A stretch of DNA of 64,000 nucleotides from Sphingomonas sp. Leaf357 (GCF_001423845.1 NZ_LMPM01000002.1:620001-684000); one strand, 5' to 3'; positions 8,384 to 17,751 are shown, numbered from the stretch's first letter. Translations and numbers: made by a program. The notes: generated by a model from the sequence alone, not told the origin.

Positions 8384-10911
8384 CCGCGATCCGGCGGGAA
8401 CGGGCGTTTCGCTAGATTAGATGGTGTTAACGCGTCCTTCGTTTCACCCGCCATGCCCGACGCGGGCTGCATTTCGGCCAATCCGCCACCCTTTTCCCAA
8501 TGCCGGGTCAAGGTATCGCGTTGGGCGGCCGCGAGGGCGAGGATCGACTGCCGATCCGCCGATGCCACAGGCATTCGCGGCCCCGGCCTTGCCGGACCGA
8601 CACCCCGACGCGCGGGCACGCGTTCGGCGGCCACGGGCACTGCCGCTTGCGGCATTGGCGTCCGCTCGGTCCGAAGTGTCGCCGCGGTATCGGCAAACGA
8701 CCTTTGCAGAGCGGGTTGGTGACGCCATAGGTCGGCGATGCGCCGCAGGTCGGTTGGTGCCTTCGCCGACAGCGTCCATCCCCCGGGTTCATGAACGGCA
8801 TCGCCGGCATGGATGGCAAGATGGCCGGCCAGACGCGATATCTCGCCATTCTGACGATCGGCGATCTTATTCAGCCTTGCCTGTGCATCACGCGACATGA
8901 TGGTGCTGTGCGCAATGCCGAAGCGGGCGAGAACGGCATCATCAACAACACAACGGTCATCATCGTCGAACGCGATCAGGATACGCTCGGCTTCCACAGT
9001 GTTCAGCATGGCGTCGAGCGCTTCGGTTGCCTCGTGTGCGGCGACGTCGCGGAGCGCGTGCGCCTCGCGCTGCTGACGCTCTTCTTCCTGCTCCTGCCGC
9101 AGGCGCTCGGCTTCGACGCGCTGCCGTTCGAGGCGATCTCGGCGCAGCCGCTCACGCTTGGCCGTCGCTTCGGCCTCCCGGCGTTCGAGCAACTGGAATA
9201 TCTCCGCGAGATCACGGTCGGCCGCATCGCTATCGAGCGCATTTTCCTGCTTCGGCAGTAATATCCTGCGGTCGGCAGGACTGCGCACGCCCCCGATCGA
9301 CAGGCTGATCCCGCGCGAGACCGCTGCTTGCGCCACTAGGCCGGCTAAACGGCCTTGCGTAGAGATGAGCGAAGGAGACGGTGTCGGCGTTATAGCGGCG
9401 ACGGACAGCGCGGGCATGGAATCGAGAGCGCCTCGATCCACGACGTTCGGAATTGCCCCGAGCCGATGCTGTCGAAGGCGCACCGCCGAAACGCTCGGCA
9501 TTGACGTGATCGCAGATACCGTCGTTATTGCCGCCATCGCGGGCACCGTCGCGATCGGCCGGACGATCGATTGCAAATTTGCAACTGACAGGGCCAAGGG
9601 CGTGGGCAGCGCATCGTGGCCGATACCAGCCGCGGCTTGGGCAACGTTGCTGATCACCCACACTGACCGGAGCGGCGCGGCGATCGACAGAGCCGGCGCA
9701 GTCGTCATAGCGATAACCAATGGTGCGGCACGTTCCTCAACTCGATCGATCAGTGCCATACCGGCCGCTGCCGCCTCCTGCGCGTGCCGCAGTTGCTCGT
9801 CGAGCAGCGCCGCTTCGCCCGCAAGGCTTTTCTCCCAGTTGCGCTCGTTGACGGCGTCCCTTTCACCACGGCGCACCCGCGCGGTTCTCGCAGGCCCGAG
9901 ATGCTTCTGCGCCGGGTTGGGCAACCCGCGTTCGGTATTGGACAAGGCGGTGTAGCGAATGTTGAGCCCTGCCTCCTGCACTACCTCCGTCTGCACACGC
10001 GCGTACAGATGCCGCATCACCTCGAAGGCTTCTGGATTGTCGATCTCGCGCCGCATCATCTTGCCGATGTCCCACTCGTGGTCGCCGGTACGAACGAGAG
10101 GACGGGTCGAGGACAGAAGGTGCAGATGCCAGTTGCGCTGGTCGCCCTCTGCCGATGGCGGATGCAGCGCCAGTGCAAACGGGAGATCACGGTCGCCAAA
10201 TTGCTCCTCCGCGAAGCGCTGGCCGATCTCAAACATTCTTTCGATACCGCCGTCCATTTCCAGCAACTGGTATGGGACGTTGGCGATGGCGTGGAACAGC
10301 ACCTTGGCGCCAGCCTGCGCCTCGCGATTGAACATCTCGACGGCTTCGAGAGCGGCGACTGCCTCCTCGACCGTATCGCCGACGTTGGACTTGAACAGGA
10401 TACGGCCATCGGCCGTTTCATGCGCACCCCGCCAAATATAAAGCGTCGCGCGCCGACCTACCCCTGCCTTGGTCCCATGGCCGTAGTAGCGTACGCGGAA
10501 GAAGATGCCGGCGCGTCCTGCGCGGTCGATAATCTGGCCGGAGTAGCGCGGCAATTGCGATGCGGCGGCGAGCCAACCGCTCCGCGTTGGCCGGTGAGCC
10601 TGCGGCTTGCGTTCGATCACGGTCCGCGGTCGGTCTCCTGGTTGGACCCGGATGCGCTTCCACAACGCCCGACTACGCCGGTCCGCTTCGCGCAATTCCT
10701 GCTGCAATCCCCGCTCCGCGTTGCGGTATTCCCGAGCTTCCTGTTTCTCGGCCTTCCGAGCCCCTCGGATGATCTTCGCGAGCGCGCCGGTCCGTTTGCG
10801 CACGATCCGGTGAGCCTCGGCAGCGCTGACCGAGGTCCATACCTCACCGGAATTGCAAATTTGAAATTCCACTGCGCGAATCCGTAAAAACAATACAGGG
10901 GGGGTGTTCAT
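8371..10911 (-). CDS. MobA/MobL-type relaxase
   Basis: A large (846-residue) relaxase. The relaxase core lies around residues 110-340 with HPPSAEGDQRNWHLHLLSSTR, the histidine triad region (His250, His262, His264) that binds the metal for nicking at oriT, and then ERGLPNPAQKHLGPA, typical of MobA/MobL proteins. Unusually, about 110 residues rich in Arg/Lys/Glu precede the core. The C-terminal 400 residues are Ala-rich, then heavily charged coiled-coil-like (RREAEATAKRERLRR), without a recognisable helicase or primase motif. ATG 10911 is my choice; a TTG at 11019 would add 36 residues that overlap the repeat-rich upstream region. No type IV secretion genes are in the window, so transfer would need a helper. 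Confidence 0.75.
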   Translation of the reverse strand: MNTPPVLFLRIRAVEFQICNSGEVWTSVSAAEAHRIVRKRTGALAKIIRGARKAEKQEAREYRNAERGLQQELREADRRSRALWKRIRVQPGDRPRTVIERKPQAHRPTRSGWLAAASQLPRYSGQIIDRAGRAGIFFRVRYYGHGTKAGVGRRATLYIWRGAHETADGRILFKSNVGDTVEEAVAALEAVEMFNREAQAGAKVLFHAIANVPYQLLEMDGGIERMFEIGQRFAEEQFGDRDLPFALALHPPSAEGDQRNWHLHLLSSTRPLVRTGDHEWDIGKMMRREIDNPEAFEVMRHLYARVQTEVVQEAGLNIRYTALSNTERGLPNPAQKHLGPARTARVRRGERDAVNERNWEKSLAGEAALLDEQLRHAQEAAAAGMALIDRVEERAAPLVIAMTTAPALSIAAPLRSVWVISNVAQAAAGIGHDALPTPLALSVANLQSIVRPIATVPAMAAITTVSAITSMPSVSAVRLRQHRLGAIPNVVDRGALDSMPALSVAAITPTPSPSLISTQGRLAGLVAQAAVSRGISLSIGGVRSPADRRILLPKQENALDSDAADRDLAEIFQLLERREAEATAKRERLRRDRLERQRVEAERLRQEQEEERQQREAHALRDVAAHEATEALDAMLNTVEAERILIAFDDDDRCVVDDAVLARFGIAHSTIMSRDAQARLNKIADRQNGEISRLAGHLAIHAGDAVHEPGGWTLSAKAPTDLRRIADLWRHQPALQRSFADTAATLRTERTPMPQAAVPVAAERVPARRGVGPARPGPRMPVASADRQSILALAAAQRDTLTRHWEKGGGLAEMQPASGMAGETKDALTPSNLAKRPFPPDRGQGR

Positions 10912-11067
10912 CAAGGCACGGGAAACGTGGCGCGATGCTTTCAGCGAGCTGAAAGATTTATTTCGCCAACACCCCCTCTTGAACTTCACTATCTTACCAC
11001 CTGACGCCTGCCCCCTCAATGTCGCTACTTTTCCATTTACCGCTCAGTGAAGGGGGGTCCGGTAAAT
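10899..11067. other. candidate oriT / control region upstream of the relaxase
   Basis: This gap between divergent genes is dense in inverted repeats: GGGGGTGTT near 10900 with AACACCCCC near 10971; CTTTCAG/CTGAAAG with a 4-base loop near 10939-10956; ATTTACC at 11035 with GGTAAAT at 11061. Such repeats next to a relaxase start are what oriT regions look like. I recognise no known nic consensus, so the function is inferred from position and structure only. Confidence 0.35.
11052..11067 (+). repeat. 16-bp direct repeat, copy 1
   Basis: GGGGGGTCCGGTAAAT occurs here and again, exact and in the same orientation, at 14400-14415. Copy 1 lies just before the three-gene unknown block; copy 2 overlaps its last codons. 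Confidence 0.85.
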
Positions 11068-11112
11068 AAAGTCGCGCCGAACTGGTTGATGGCTCCTGAA
11101 AGGAGCCAGACC

Positions 11113-11748
11113 ATGCATGATGACAGCCAGTCGACCGGTGTTGCCAGAAAGACCATCGATATGCAGGGCGAAGTAGCAGGGAGTGCGAGCGAGGCCACGC
11201 TCATCGCGCGCCATACGACCAATGCGCTCAGGCGGCGGGCTCTGCTCGCGGCCGGCACGACGCTGGTCAAGCGTGACCCCAAGGACATCGCCGGAGCCAT
11301 CGCGCTGGGCTTCGTCCTGCGTGGTCGCGGACTGGGCGCTGCCGACAGCTGGCGGCTAGATGGCCTGCTGAGCGGAAGCGTCGACGAGCTGACCCGGCGC
11401 CTGACCGAGGCGGCGCACCATCTGCCCGGCGGCGATGCCGGCGCCGTGCTGGTGCGCGCGATCGACCTTGCCGCTGCCGAACTGGCGGCGAAAGGCGAAT
11501 ACGCGGCGTGGAAGCGCCGCGCCGACCGCTATTTCAAGGAGCATGACGCGTGGCTCGCCGCCGACGAGGACATGCGCCTCACCGGTGCCTGGCGGCAGCG
11601 CCGCATGACGATGGGTCAGCAGGATCTGATCCGCGCGACCTGCGCACTGTGGGAAACCGATCTTCCTGGACATCTGCTGCGCGGCAGCGCGCACGACTGG
11701 CTCGACGCCGCGCGCGCCAACCTGCGCTACAAGGGACTGGGCGCGTGA
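11113..11748 (+). CDS. hypothetical mobile-element protein 1
   Basis: A 211-residue, largely helical, Arg/Ala-rich protein that I do not recognise. ATG 11113 has GGAG 7 bases upstream. After an N-terminal polar stretch there is a conserved-looking region with KRDPKDIAGAIALGFVLRGRG, then Trp/Arg-rich helices (AWKRRADRYFKEHDAWLAADEDM). No signal peptide or clear membrane span. It starts a block of three genes with overlapping ends (GTGA to the next), bracketed by the 16-bp repeat, so the three are likely translated together. Confidence 0.65.
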   Translation: MHDDSQSTGVARKTIDMQGEVAGSASEATLIARHTTNALRRRALLAAGTTLVKRDPKDIAGAIALGFVLRGRGLGAADSWRLDGLLSGSVDELTRRLTEAAHHLPGGDAGAVLVRAIDLAAAELAAKGEYAAWKRRADRYFKEHDAWLAADEDMRLTGAWRQRRMTMGQQDLIRATCALWETDLPGHLLRGSAHDWLDAARANLRYKGLGA

Positions 11749-12542
11749 CGACGACCTTCGGCTGGACCGACCGTCACGGTGTCACGCACGACCTCTCCAC
11801 CCACGACGACATCGAGCGCGAGCGACAGGAGGTCAGGCAGGAACTGCTCGATCTGCGCGCAACGCTCGCGAGTGCCGATGACGCCGTGTTCGTGGCGGCG
11901 TACGATAAGGCGGCGGCGCTTGGCGAGCGGCTGATGGCGCTGCAGCAGGACCTGCAGTGCTTCATCCGGCACGAGGCGATGCGCGCTACGGCGATGATCG
12001 CGCAGATCGAACTCGACGCCGCGTTCCTGCGCAGCCTGCACCGCAGCTACGAGCAGCGTGAGGCATGCGGTGACGATCCCGCGGCCTTGGCCGTGCCTCC
12101 GACGCCTGACCAGATGTCGGTGCTGCGGCGGCAGGCGATCCGCGAGGGCCGGGAGGCGATCATCCCTTCCACGTTTGGCGAAGCGCACGCCCTGTTGTTC
12201 GCGCATTCGGCAACCCGCCGGGCACCGCTGCCGGTGAGAGCGCCCGGTTTCGAATGGACCGATCGCGACATGCACTATCATCAGGTGCGTGACCTGCGGC
12301 AGATCGAGCGCGAATATGTCGCGCTGGCGAATGACCTCTCGCGCCTTCGGCCGCAGCTGGCGGCCGATGTCCCGATCCGGGACGCGATCAAGGCGCTGGA
12401 AGCAGGTCGACTCGCGGTGGACCGGGTGTCGATCCTAGAAAGGACCATGACCCGATGGACCACGCACGTGATCGCTGTTGCCCGCAGCAACTTCATGGCG
12501 TTCCTTGACGAGCTGGAGAAGTCCGATGGCCGCGATGTCTAG
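11745..12542 (+). CDS. hypothetical mobile-element protein 2
   Basis: A 265-residue protein of unknown function, starting at a GTG that overlaps the previous stop as GTGA. It is strongly helical, with probable coiled coils near residues 20-60 (DIERERQEVRQELLDLRATL) and 180-220 (RQIEREYVALANDLSRLR). No enzymatic motif is seen. Its end overlaps the next gene by 17 bases, so production is coupled to both neighbours. Confidence 0.65.
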   Translation: MTTTFGWTDRHGVTHDLSTHDDIERERQEVRQELLDLRATLASADDAVFVAAYDKAAALGERLMALQQDLQCFIRHEAMRATAMIAQIELDAAFLRSLHRSYEQREACGDDPAALAVPPTPDQMSVLRRQAIREGREAIIPSTFGEAHALLFAHSATRRAPLPVRAPGFEWTDRDMHYHQVRDLRQIEREYVALANDLSRLRPQLAADVPIRDAIKALEAGRLAVDRVSILERTMTRWTTHVIAVARSNFMAFLDELEKSDGRDV

Positions 12543-14436
12543 CACCAGCGCGCTGCGCTTCCGGCAGCCGCCAAGTCATTTGATGGCCAGCGTTGCCGCC
12601 GGCATCGCTGTGGAGATCGCGGCCGACCCCGATGCCGTCCCGGCGGCCGTTCTCTGCAAGGCGAAGCACTGGTGGGCCGCGTCCGCGGCGGGCATCCACA
12701 TCATGGGACATGAGACGCGACGCGCTGGATGGCGCCATGGGCGACTGCCCGGCTTGCGTGACATCGTGGAGGAATTTCACCCCGTGTTCGACCGGATGAT
12801 GGTCATGGCCCGCCGTCACGAGAAGAACGTGCCGCCCGAGCGGGAGACGGCGCTTCGGTCGCCGGCCAGCACCAAGGATCTATGGCAGGCGGCGATCTAC
12901 CGCTGGTCGAGCTGGTCTGGCGTCGATACCGATCTCTGCCAGATATATTGTGACCGCAGCGGCAAGCTGGCCGATGATCCTGCGTACGCCGGACATGCTT
13001 ATGACGCCGACCACGCCTTGGACGAACTGCTTCGCCAGGTGCTCGACGTCACTCTTATAGACTGGATCGGCCTGCTCGAGACGCTGCGGGTCACATGGCC
13101 GGCGATGTTCGACGCCACCTGGCGCCGCGACGCCAAGGCCGTGGACCGGCTCTCGCGCCAGAACCGGCGCCTGCCGGACATGCCGTTCCTGCGCGTCAGG
13201 AAGGAGCCCGCCGACAAGCTGCGGACCGTCGTCGCGATCTTCTGGGAAGCCGAGCGGCTGTTCGAGCTCATGCACGCTATCGGTGGTCGGCGCCGAGTCA
13301 CGATGACCAGGCTGCTGTCGGCGCTCGCATCCACCTCGATGCTGGGCGCCGCCGTGGCGGCGGACGATTCGACCGGTCGCTACGTCGGCAGCATGTGGTG
13401 TCATCGCGGCGCGCTGGCCCTGCTGTTCGACGAGGGGCTGGCGACAGGCCATGACGCTCGTCACCCGCATCGATCGCTCGGCCCCGGCGGCGATGTCGGT
13501 GTAACCGACGAGATCGTGGGTTGCGTCAGCGACGCAGCTCTCGACCTCGCCGGCTTCAATGCACGCACCGCGCCACCCTTCGCACTCGATTCGCGACTGC
13601 GCGACGTCCAGGGTGAGGAACCCGTCGCCTTCTTCGCAGGGCGCGACGTTCGGTCGCTGGCGATCCGCTTCCTGCTCGAGGTGCGGGCGTGGCTCGGCGA
13701 ATCGAAGGGGCGAAAGGCGGTTCTGGGGCCGCCGCTGTTCGAGATCGAAACCCCGAGTGCGATCGGCCGCCTTGCGCTGCTGACGATCGCGCGCGTCTGC
13801 CCCGATACGGCGCGGTCGATCATGCGAGAGGCCGTCGATGCCAAGATCGCCAGGACTGGCGGCTTGCATCCCAACGCCACGCCGGCCTTGGGTGACGTCG
13901 TGGCCAATCCACGCCGTTGGCGCGCGCTGTTCGGTGTGACGGCGCCAGTCATCTCTGTCGCCGCGCGCTCCGAGTGGCTGGGCAAGGACATCCTGAGCGG
14001 AATGGTGGGCAAGTTGCGCGAGGATGCCAGTCGTTTCGTGTCGCCCGATCCGGCGTCGCTCGGCCATACCACCTGCTTCGTGCCGTCGGCATGGTTCGAA
14101 CCATATCGTGAAACGGCGATGCTTCAGATCGCTTGGGAGAATGTCGGCCGCGACCACGAGACGGCATTCCCCGGCTGCTTCGATCGTTCGATCCCGGCGG
14201 ACGAACTCGCCTTCTGCCTACGGGTCGCGGCGCGCCAGCAGGTCGCTGCGACCGACATGCTGCTCGACCCCCATTGCCGCCAGCCAGACAGCGTTCGGTC
14301 GCCCAACCGCGGACGGGCAGGAACCGGGTCGCCAGCGCCGCCGCTACCGCCGACCGCGTCACAGCGGCTCCTGCTCGGACGGCTGAGGCTCGCCGGGATG
14401 GGGGGTCCGGTAAATCCGAAGGCCCCCAAGCGATAA
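12526..14436 (+). CDS. hypothetical mobile-element protein 3, large
   Basis: A 636-residue protein with no family I can name. ATG 12526 has GGAG at 8 bases; the longer open frame from 12478 lacks one. It is soluble, rich in Trp, His and Arg, with many short helices. The last 60 residues are low-complexity (Pro, Arg, Gly) and the final GMGGPVNPKAPKR is encoded by the second copy of the 16-bp repeat, which suggests that the original C-terminus was altered there. It closes the coupled three-gene block and precedes the ParB-like gene by 47 bp. Confidence 0.65.
   Translation: MAAMSSTSALRFRQPPSHLMASVAAGIAVEIAADPDAVPAAVLCKAKHWWAASAAGIHIMGHETRRAGWRHGRLPGLRDIVEEFHPVFDRMMVMARRHEKNVPPERETALRSPASTKDLWQAAIYRWSSWSGVDTDLCQIYCDRSGKLADDPAYAGHAYDADHALDELLRQVLDVTLIDWIGLLETLRVTWPAMFDATWRRDAKAVDRLSRQNRRLPDMPFLRVRKEPADKLRTVVAIFWEAERLFELMHAIGGRRRVTMTRLLSALASTSMLGAAVAADDSTGRYVGSMWCHRGALALLFDEGLATGHDARHPHRSLGPGGDVGVTDEIVGCVSDAALDLAGFNARTAPPFALDSRLRDVQGEEPVAFFAGRDVRSLAIRFLLEVRAWLGESKGRKAVLGPPLFEIETPSAIGRLALLTIARVCPDTARSIMREAVDAKIARTGGLHPNATPALGDVVANPRRWRALFGVTAPVISVAARSEWLGKDILSGMVGKLREDASRFVSPDPASLGHTTCFVPSAWFEPYRETAMLQIAWENVGRDHETAFPGCFDRSIPADELAFCLRVAARQQVAATDMLLDPHCRQPDSVRSPNRGRAGTGSPAPPLPPTASQRLLLGRLRLAGMGGPVNPKAPKR
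14400..14415 (+). repeat. 16-bp direct repeat, copy 2
   Basis: Exact second copy of the repeat at 11052-11067, same orientation, within the last codons of the large unknown gene. It is followed by GGCCCCC at 14421, which could pair with the G run. Confidence 0.85.
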
Positions 14437-14483
14437 TTGCTCTCCCGCTCGCCGGCGATCCGCCGCGCGACGGGAGACAGACC

Positions 14484-15827
14484 GTGACCGACCAGACCGA
14501 CTTCACCCAGATCGCCGCCGATTTCGCGGCAGCCCTCAAGCCTGTCGACGCGCCCGATGATCTTGCAGCCGTCCGAGACGCCACTGCGGCAGATGACATC
14601 GCCTCCGATGAAGAAGGAGAGGCAGTCATCTTGCCGGGAGACGACATCGACCCGGATACTACGACTGCGGTCGGCGACGAAGCAGAGACGGACGAAACGA
14701 CCGTATCGCAGGGCAGCGCTGGCCCCGCGGCCTCAGAAAAGTCGCTGACGCAGGAGAAACGGGCCGGAGACGCGGATGGCAATTTCGAGGGCGGCACCGC
14801 GCACTTGGTTGGCGGCGATCCGCTGGGAACGGAGAGCGCCGAAACCAGGACCGACGGCGGCATCTTCGCCGAATTCCCCGCCGCACCGCGGCAGCCAGGC
14901 GAGTTCAAGGTCACGCTGTGCGACCTTCTCATCGGCGACCAGTCGCCGGGCGGCATCTACGACTTCGACAGCGGCGCAGGGGAAGCACTGCTCCACGCGG
15001 TTCGGACGCCGGAGAATATCGCGCCCATCGTGGTGATGAAGGTCGACAACGATTGGCACGTCGTTGACGGCTGGGCGCGCGTCACAGCCATGCGCTTCGA
15101 GTTTGGCAACACCGCAAATTTCCCGGTTCGTGCTATCGAATGGAATGGCACGCACGACGCGGGCCTCTACAACCGTTTCGCCGCGACGTTCCTGACGCTC
15201 AAGTCCCGCAAGATCGACAAGTCGATCCTACTCCTCCAGTTCCACCTCGCCTGGAAGGTGCCGCAGCTCGTACTGGGCGCGCGGATCGGCTGGACCGAGA
15301 GCCGGGTCACGCGCGAACTGGCTGCCGCTGGGGTGATGCTGGAGGCGCCGCGCTTCGCCGAGCTCCACGTCAAGGCGTGCGACCCGCCGATCGACTATCT
15401 GTACAAGGTCCAGCAGGCTCGGGTTGAAGCTGCGGCAGATGACAAGGCGCATCCGAAGCGCGCGCCCGAGAAAGGCGCGGCCGCGAAGCTCGACACTAAG
15501 CTGGAGGCGCTGCTCGCGAAACCCGAACGCTTCACCACCGCGGAGGCGCTGGCGAAGCTCGGTATCGGCAAGTCGGACAAGGCTAAGTTGATCTCCGCGA
15601 AGAACGAACCGGGGGACGTCTACGCCTTGTCTTTCGAGCCCGAAGCGCCGGCGATCATCGACTGCGTTGAGGACTCTGGCGGCGACGCCGTCGCCATGGT
15701 CGAGATGGGCACCGACCAGCTCCCCAGCATCCGCCTGCTGGTCGACATGACCACGCTGGAGGATCGTCGAAGGGCCGAGGTGCGCCACCTCGTCCACGAA
15801 GCGGTCGACCGGCTCCTCGGTTTCTGA
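14484..15827 (+). CDS. ParB/Srx-fold nuclease-like or partition protein
   Basis: A 447-residue protein with an acidic, low-complexity N-terminus (about 1-130), then a ParB N-terminal-like domain (about 140-225: VTLCDLLIGDQSPGG, ENIAPIVVMKVDNDWHVVDGWARVTAM, where ParB proteins read VVDGHHR), a helical HTH-like region (ARIGWTESRVTRELAAAGVM) and a charged C-terminal part. GTG 14484 has GGGAG at 7 bases; the frame is open far upstream but overlaps the preceding gene. No ParA partner is adjacent, so plasmid-type partitioning is not certain; a regulatory DNA-binding role in the element is equally possible. Confidence 0.65.
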   Translation: MTDQTDFTQIAADFAAALKPVDAPDDLAAVRDATAADDIASDEEGEAVILPGDDIDPDTTTAVGDEAETDETTVSQGSAGPAASEKSLTQEKRAGDADGNFEGGTAHLVGGDPLGTESAETRTDGGIFAEFPAAPRQPGEFKVTLCDLLIGDQSPGGIYDFDSGAGEALLHAVRTPENIAPIVVMKVDNDWHVVDGWARVTAMRFEFGNTANFPVRAIEWNGTHDAGLYNRFAATFLTLKSRKIDKSILLLQFHLAWKVPQLVLGARIGWTESRVTRELAAAGVMLEAPRFAELHVKACDPPIDYLYKVQQARVEAAADDKAHPKRAPEKGAAAKLDTKLEALLAKPERFTTAEALAKLGIGKSDKAKLISAKNEPGDVYALSFEPEAPAIIDCVEDSGGDAVAMVEMGTDQLPSIRLLVDMTTLEDRRRAEVRHLVHEAVDRLLGF

Positions 15828-15855
15828 GGCTACCGACCGCATCAGGAATTCGGTC

Positions 15856-16113
15856 GTGGCCGGCCATGATCTTCCGATCTCGTCGTCGCCCGAGAACTCG
15901 ACGGCAGGCGCGGGTGACTCGTTTTCGGACGAGACGGGGCGACCGGTTCCGCCCGCCGGGGTTGACCTGTCACGTCCGGTCGATTCTGATGCGGAGCGCG
16001 TCAGCACCGACATCCCCGAGCGGCTCGATGTACTCCTGCCGGGCGAGGCGGCGCTCGTATATCAGTATCTGCGCGGCCGGCTCACGACGCTGTTCGACGA
16101 TGCTGCCGACTGA
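15856..16113 (+). CDS. small acidic hypothetical protein
   Basis: An 85-residue acidic protein from a GTG start with AGGAA 8 bases before it. The N-terminal 50 residues are Ser/Asp/Pro-rich and probably disordered; the C-terminal 35 (DIPERLDVLLPGEAALVYQYLRGRLTTLFDDA) look helical. It lies between the ParB-like gene and the recombinase, 15 bp from the latter, and could be a small accessory or directionality factor. No family recognised. Confidence 0.5.
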   Translation: MAGHDLPISSSPENSTAGAGDSFSDETGRPVPPAGVDLSRPVDSDAERVSTDIPERLDVLLPGEAALVYQYLRGRLTTLFDDAAD

Positions 16114-16128
16114 TCGGGAGACACACGT

Positions 16129-17751
16129 ATGACCCAGCCGCTTCGTGCCTACATCTACGCCCGTGTTTCGAACGACGATGAGGACGGCAACAATGCATCC
16201 GGCGTGGCCCAACGTGCGGCCTGTCGCGCATGGTGCGAGAAGCAGGGTGTCGAAGTCGTCGAGGAATTCGAGGAGCTTAATGTCTCCGGTCGCAAGCTGA
16301 AGCGGCGCGAATTCGACCGGATGATTGCCCAGGCGACAGCGGCAAACAGGCCCGTGCAGATCATCGTCGTTTACATGCTCTCCCGATTTGCGCGGCGGCT
16401 GCTCACCCAGATGACGGCGGAACACAAGCTCGATGAAGCAGGTGTCCGACTGGTGTCTGTGGTCGAGGACATCGCGGACGACGCCAATGGTCGTTTCATG
16501 CGGGGTATGATCGGTCTGATAAACGAAAAATACGCCAACGACGCCTCGATCTTCACCGCTCGCGACCGCCGCGGCAACGCTGCCGCCGGCTATTGGAATG
16601 GCGGCCCCATTCCCTTTGGTTATGAATCCCGCGTGGTCGTGACTGACGGGCGTAAGGGCCGCAGGAAGCTCTTCATCGTGGAAGCCGAGGCGGCCGTCAT
16701 TCGGCTGATCTACGAACTCGCCGATGTTGGCCTGACCGGCCGGGCGATGGGAACGCGCGCGATTGCGGCGCACCTCAATGCCAACGGCTACACGTTTCGC
16801 GGCAAGCGGTTCTTCCACAGCAACGTCGACGGCATCCTCACACGGGAGCATTACAGCGGTTCCTATCGCGATCGCACGATGGACGCAAAGGGCGTTAAGC
16901 CAACCGAAGAGGAGGCGATCGTCATTGCGTGCCCGCAGATCGTCGCTCCCGATCAGATCGCCCGGGTTGCTGCCATCCGCGCCAGAGCGGCACCGTCCGT
17001 CACACCGCCGAGGGTCACGAACTCGCCTGTCCTATTGGGCGGCATCGCGACCTGCGGCCATCCCGAGTGCGGTTCCGGCATGGTCCTGCGCACTGGCAAG
17101 GGGGGTGCCTATCGTTATTACGTCTGCAATCGGAAGGCGACCGCGGGTGCCGCGACTTGCCCGAGCAAGGCGATACGCGAAGCTGCACTCGACAGCATCG
17201 TGCTCGACGGACTGCTTGATCGCGTTCTGCAGCCCGACCGGTTGAAGGTGTTGCTGGCGGATGTCCTCGACCGCTCGGACGACGCCGAGAAGCGCCGCAA
17301 AGACGATCTCGATCGCGTCCGCCGAGAGCGGATCGCGGCTGAAGCCCGGTTGCGCCGTCTGCTGGAATTGGTCGAAGAAGGATTGATGAGCCCCCGCGAC
17401 CCGATCTTCGGCGACAAGCTCGCCGAGGGACGCTCCTCGATCACGGCTTTGACCGAAACCGAGCGCAGCCTGCAGACGCAGCTCGGTGCCTGCACTCGCG
17501 TCATCGACGACGCCTCAGTCGAGCGGTTTGGTGCGATGCTCCGCGCCGAGATCTTGGGCGAGAACGCCGAGCTGCGGCGCTCTTACGTTCGGATGCTGAT
17601 CGGCGACGTGTCGGTCAACGACAACGAGATCGTGATCGCCGGCTCCACGGCGGCGCTCGAAGCTGCTGCAACCAGCGGTAGTCTGACCGGCGCGACCGCG
17701 GTTCGCGGTTTTGACCGGAAGTGGTGCCGCTTACAGGACTCGAACCTGTGA
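16129..17751 (+). CDS. large serine recombinase (element integrase)
   Basis: A 540-residue large serine recombinase. The resolvase-type catalytic domain (1-150) has ARVSND with nucleophile Ser14 and SRFARR with catalytic arginines; next come the recombinase domain (about 165-290), a zinc ribbon (CGHPECGSGM ... YYVCNRK ... TCPS, about 305-345) and a coiled coil (about 375-440). These enzymes integrate and excise mobile DNA at short att sites. The stop codon lies inside the tRNA-Thr gene, 30 bases past its 3' end, and the last residues (CRLQDSNL) are antisense tRNA. This suggests that integration occurred at, or close to, the tRNA 3' end. Confidence 0.9.
   Translation: MTQPLRAYIYARVSNDDEDGNNASGVAQRAACRAWCEKQGVEVVEEFEELNVSGRKLKRREFDRMIAQATAANRPVQIIVVYMLSRFARRLLTQMTAEHKLDEAGVRLVSVVEDIADDANGRFMRGMIGLINEKYANDASIFTARDRRGNAAAGYWNGGPIPFGYESRVVVTDGRKGRRKLFIVEAEAAVIRLIYELADVGLTGRAMGTRAIAAHLNANGYTFRGKRFFHSNVDGILTREHYSGSYRDRTMDAKGVKPTEEEAIVIACPQIVAPDQIARVAAIRARAAPSVTPPRVTNSPVLLGGIATCGHPECGSGMVLRTGKGGAYRYYVCNRKATAGAATCPSKAIREAALDSIVLDGLLDRVLQPDRLKVLLADVLDRSDDAEKRRKDDLDRVRRERIAAEARLRRLLELVEEGLMSPRDPIFGDKLAEGRSSITALTETERSLQTQLGACTRVIDDASVERFGAMLRAEILGENAELRRSYVRMLIGDVSVNDNEIVIAGSTAALEAAATSGSLTGATAVRGFDRKWCRLQDSNL

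Noticed and set aside
14484..15827. ParB-like gene as proof of an integrated plasmid
   Set aside because: There is no ParA or replication initiator that I can recognise nearby, so only an integrative mobilizable element is claimed.
17725..17751. Last residues of the recombinase as a functional tail
   Set aside because: They are antisense tRNA-Thr sequence, so I treat them as incidental read-through.
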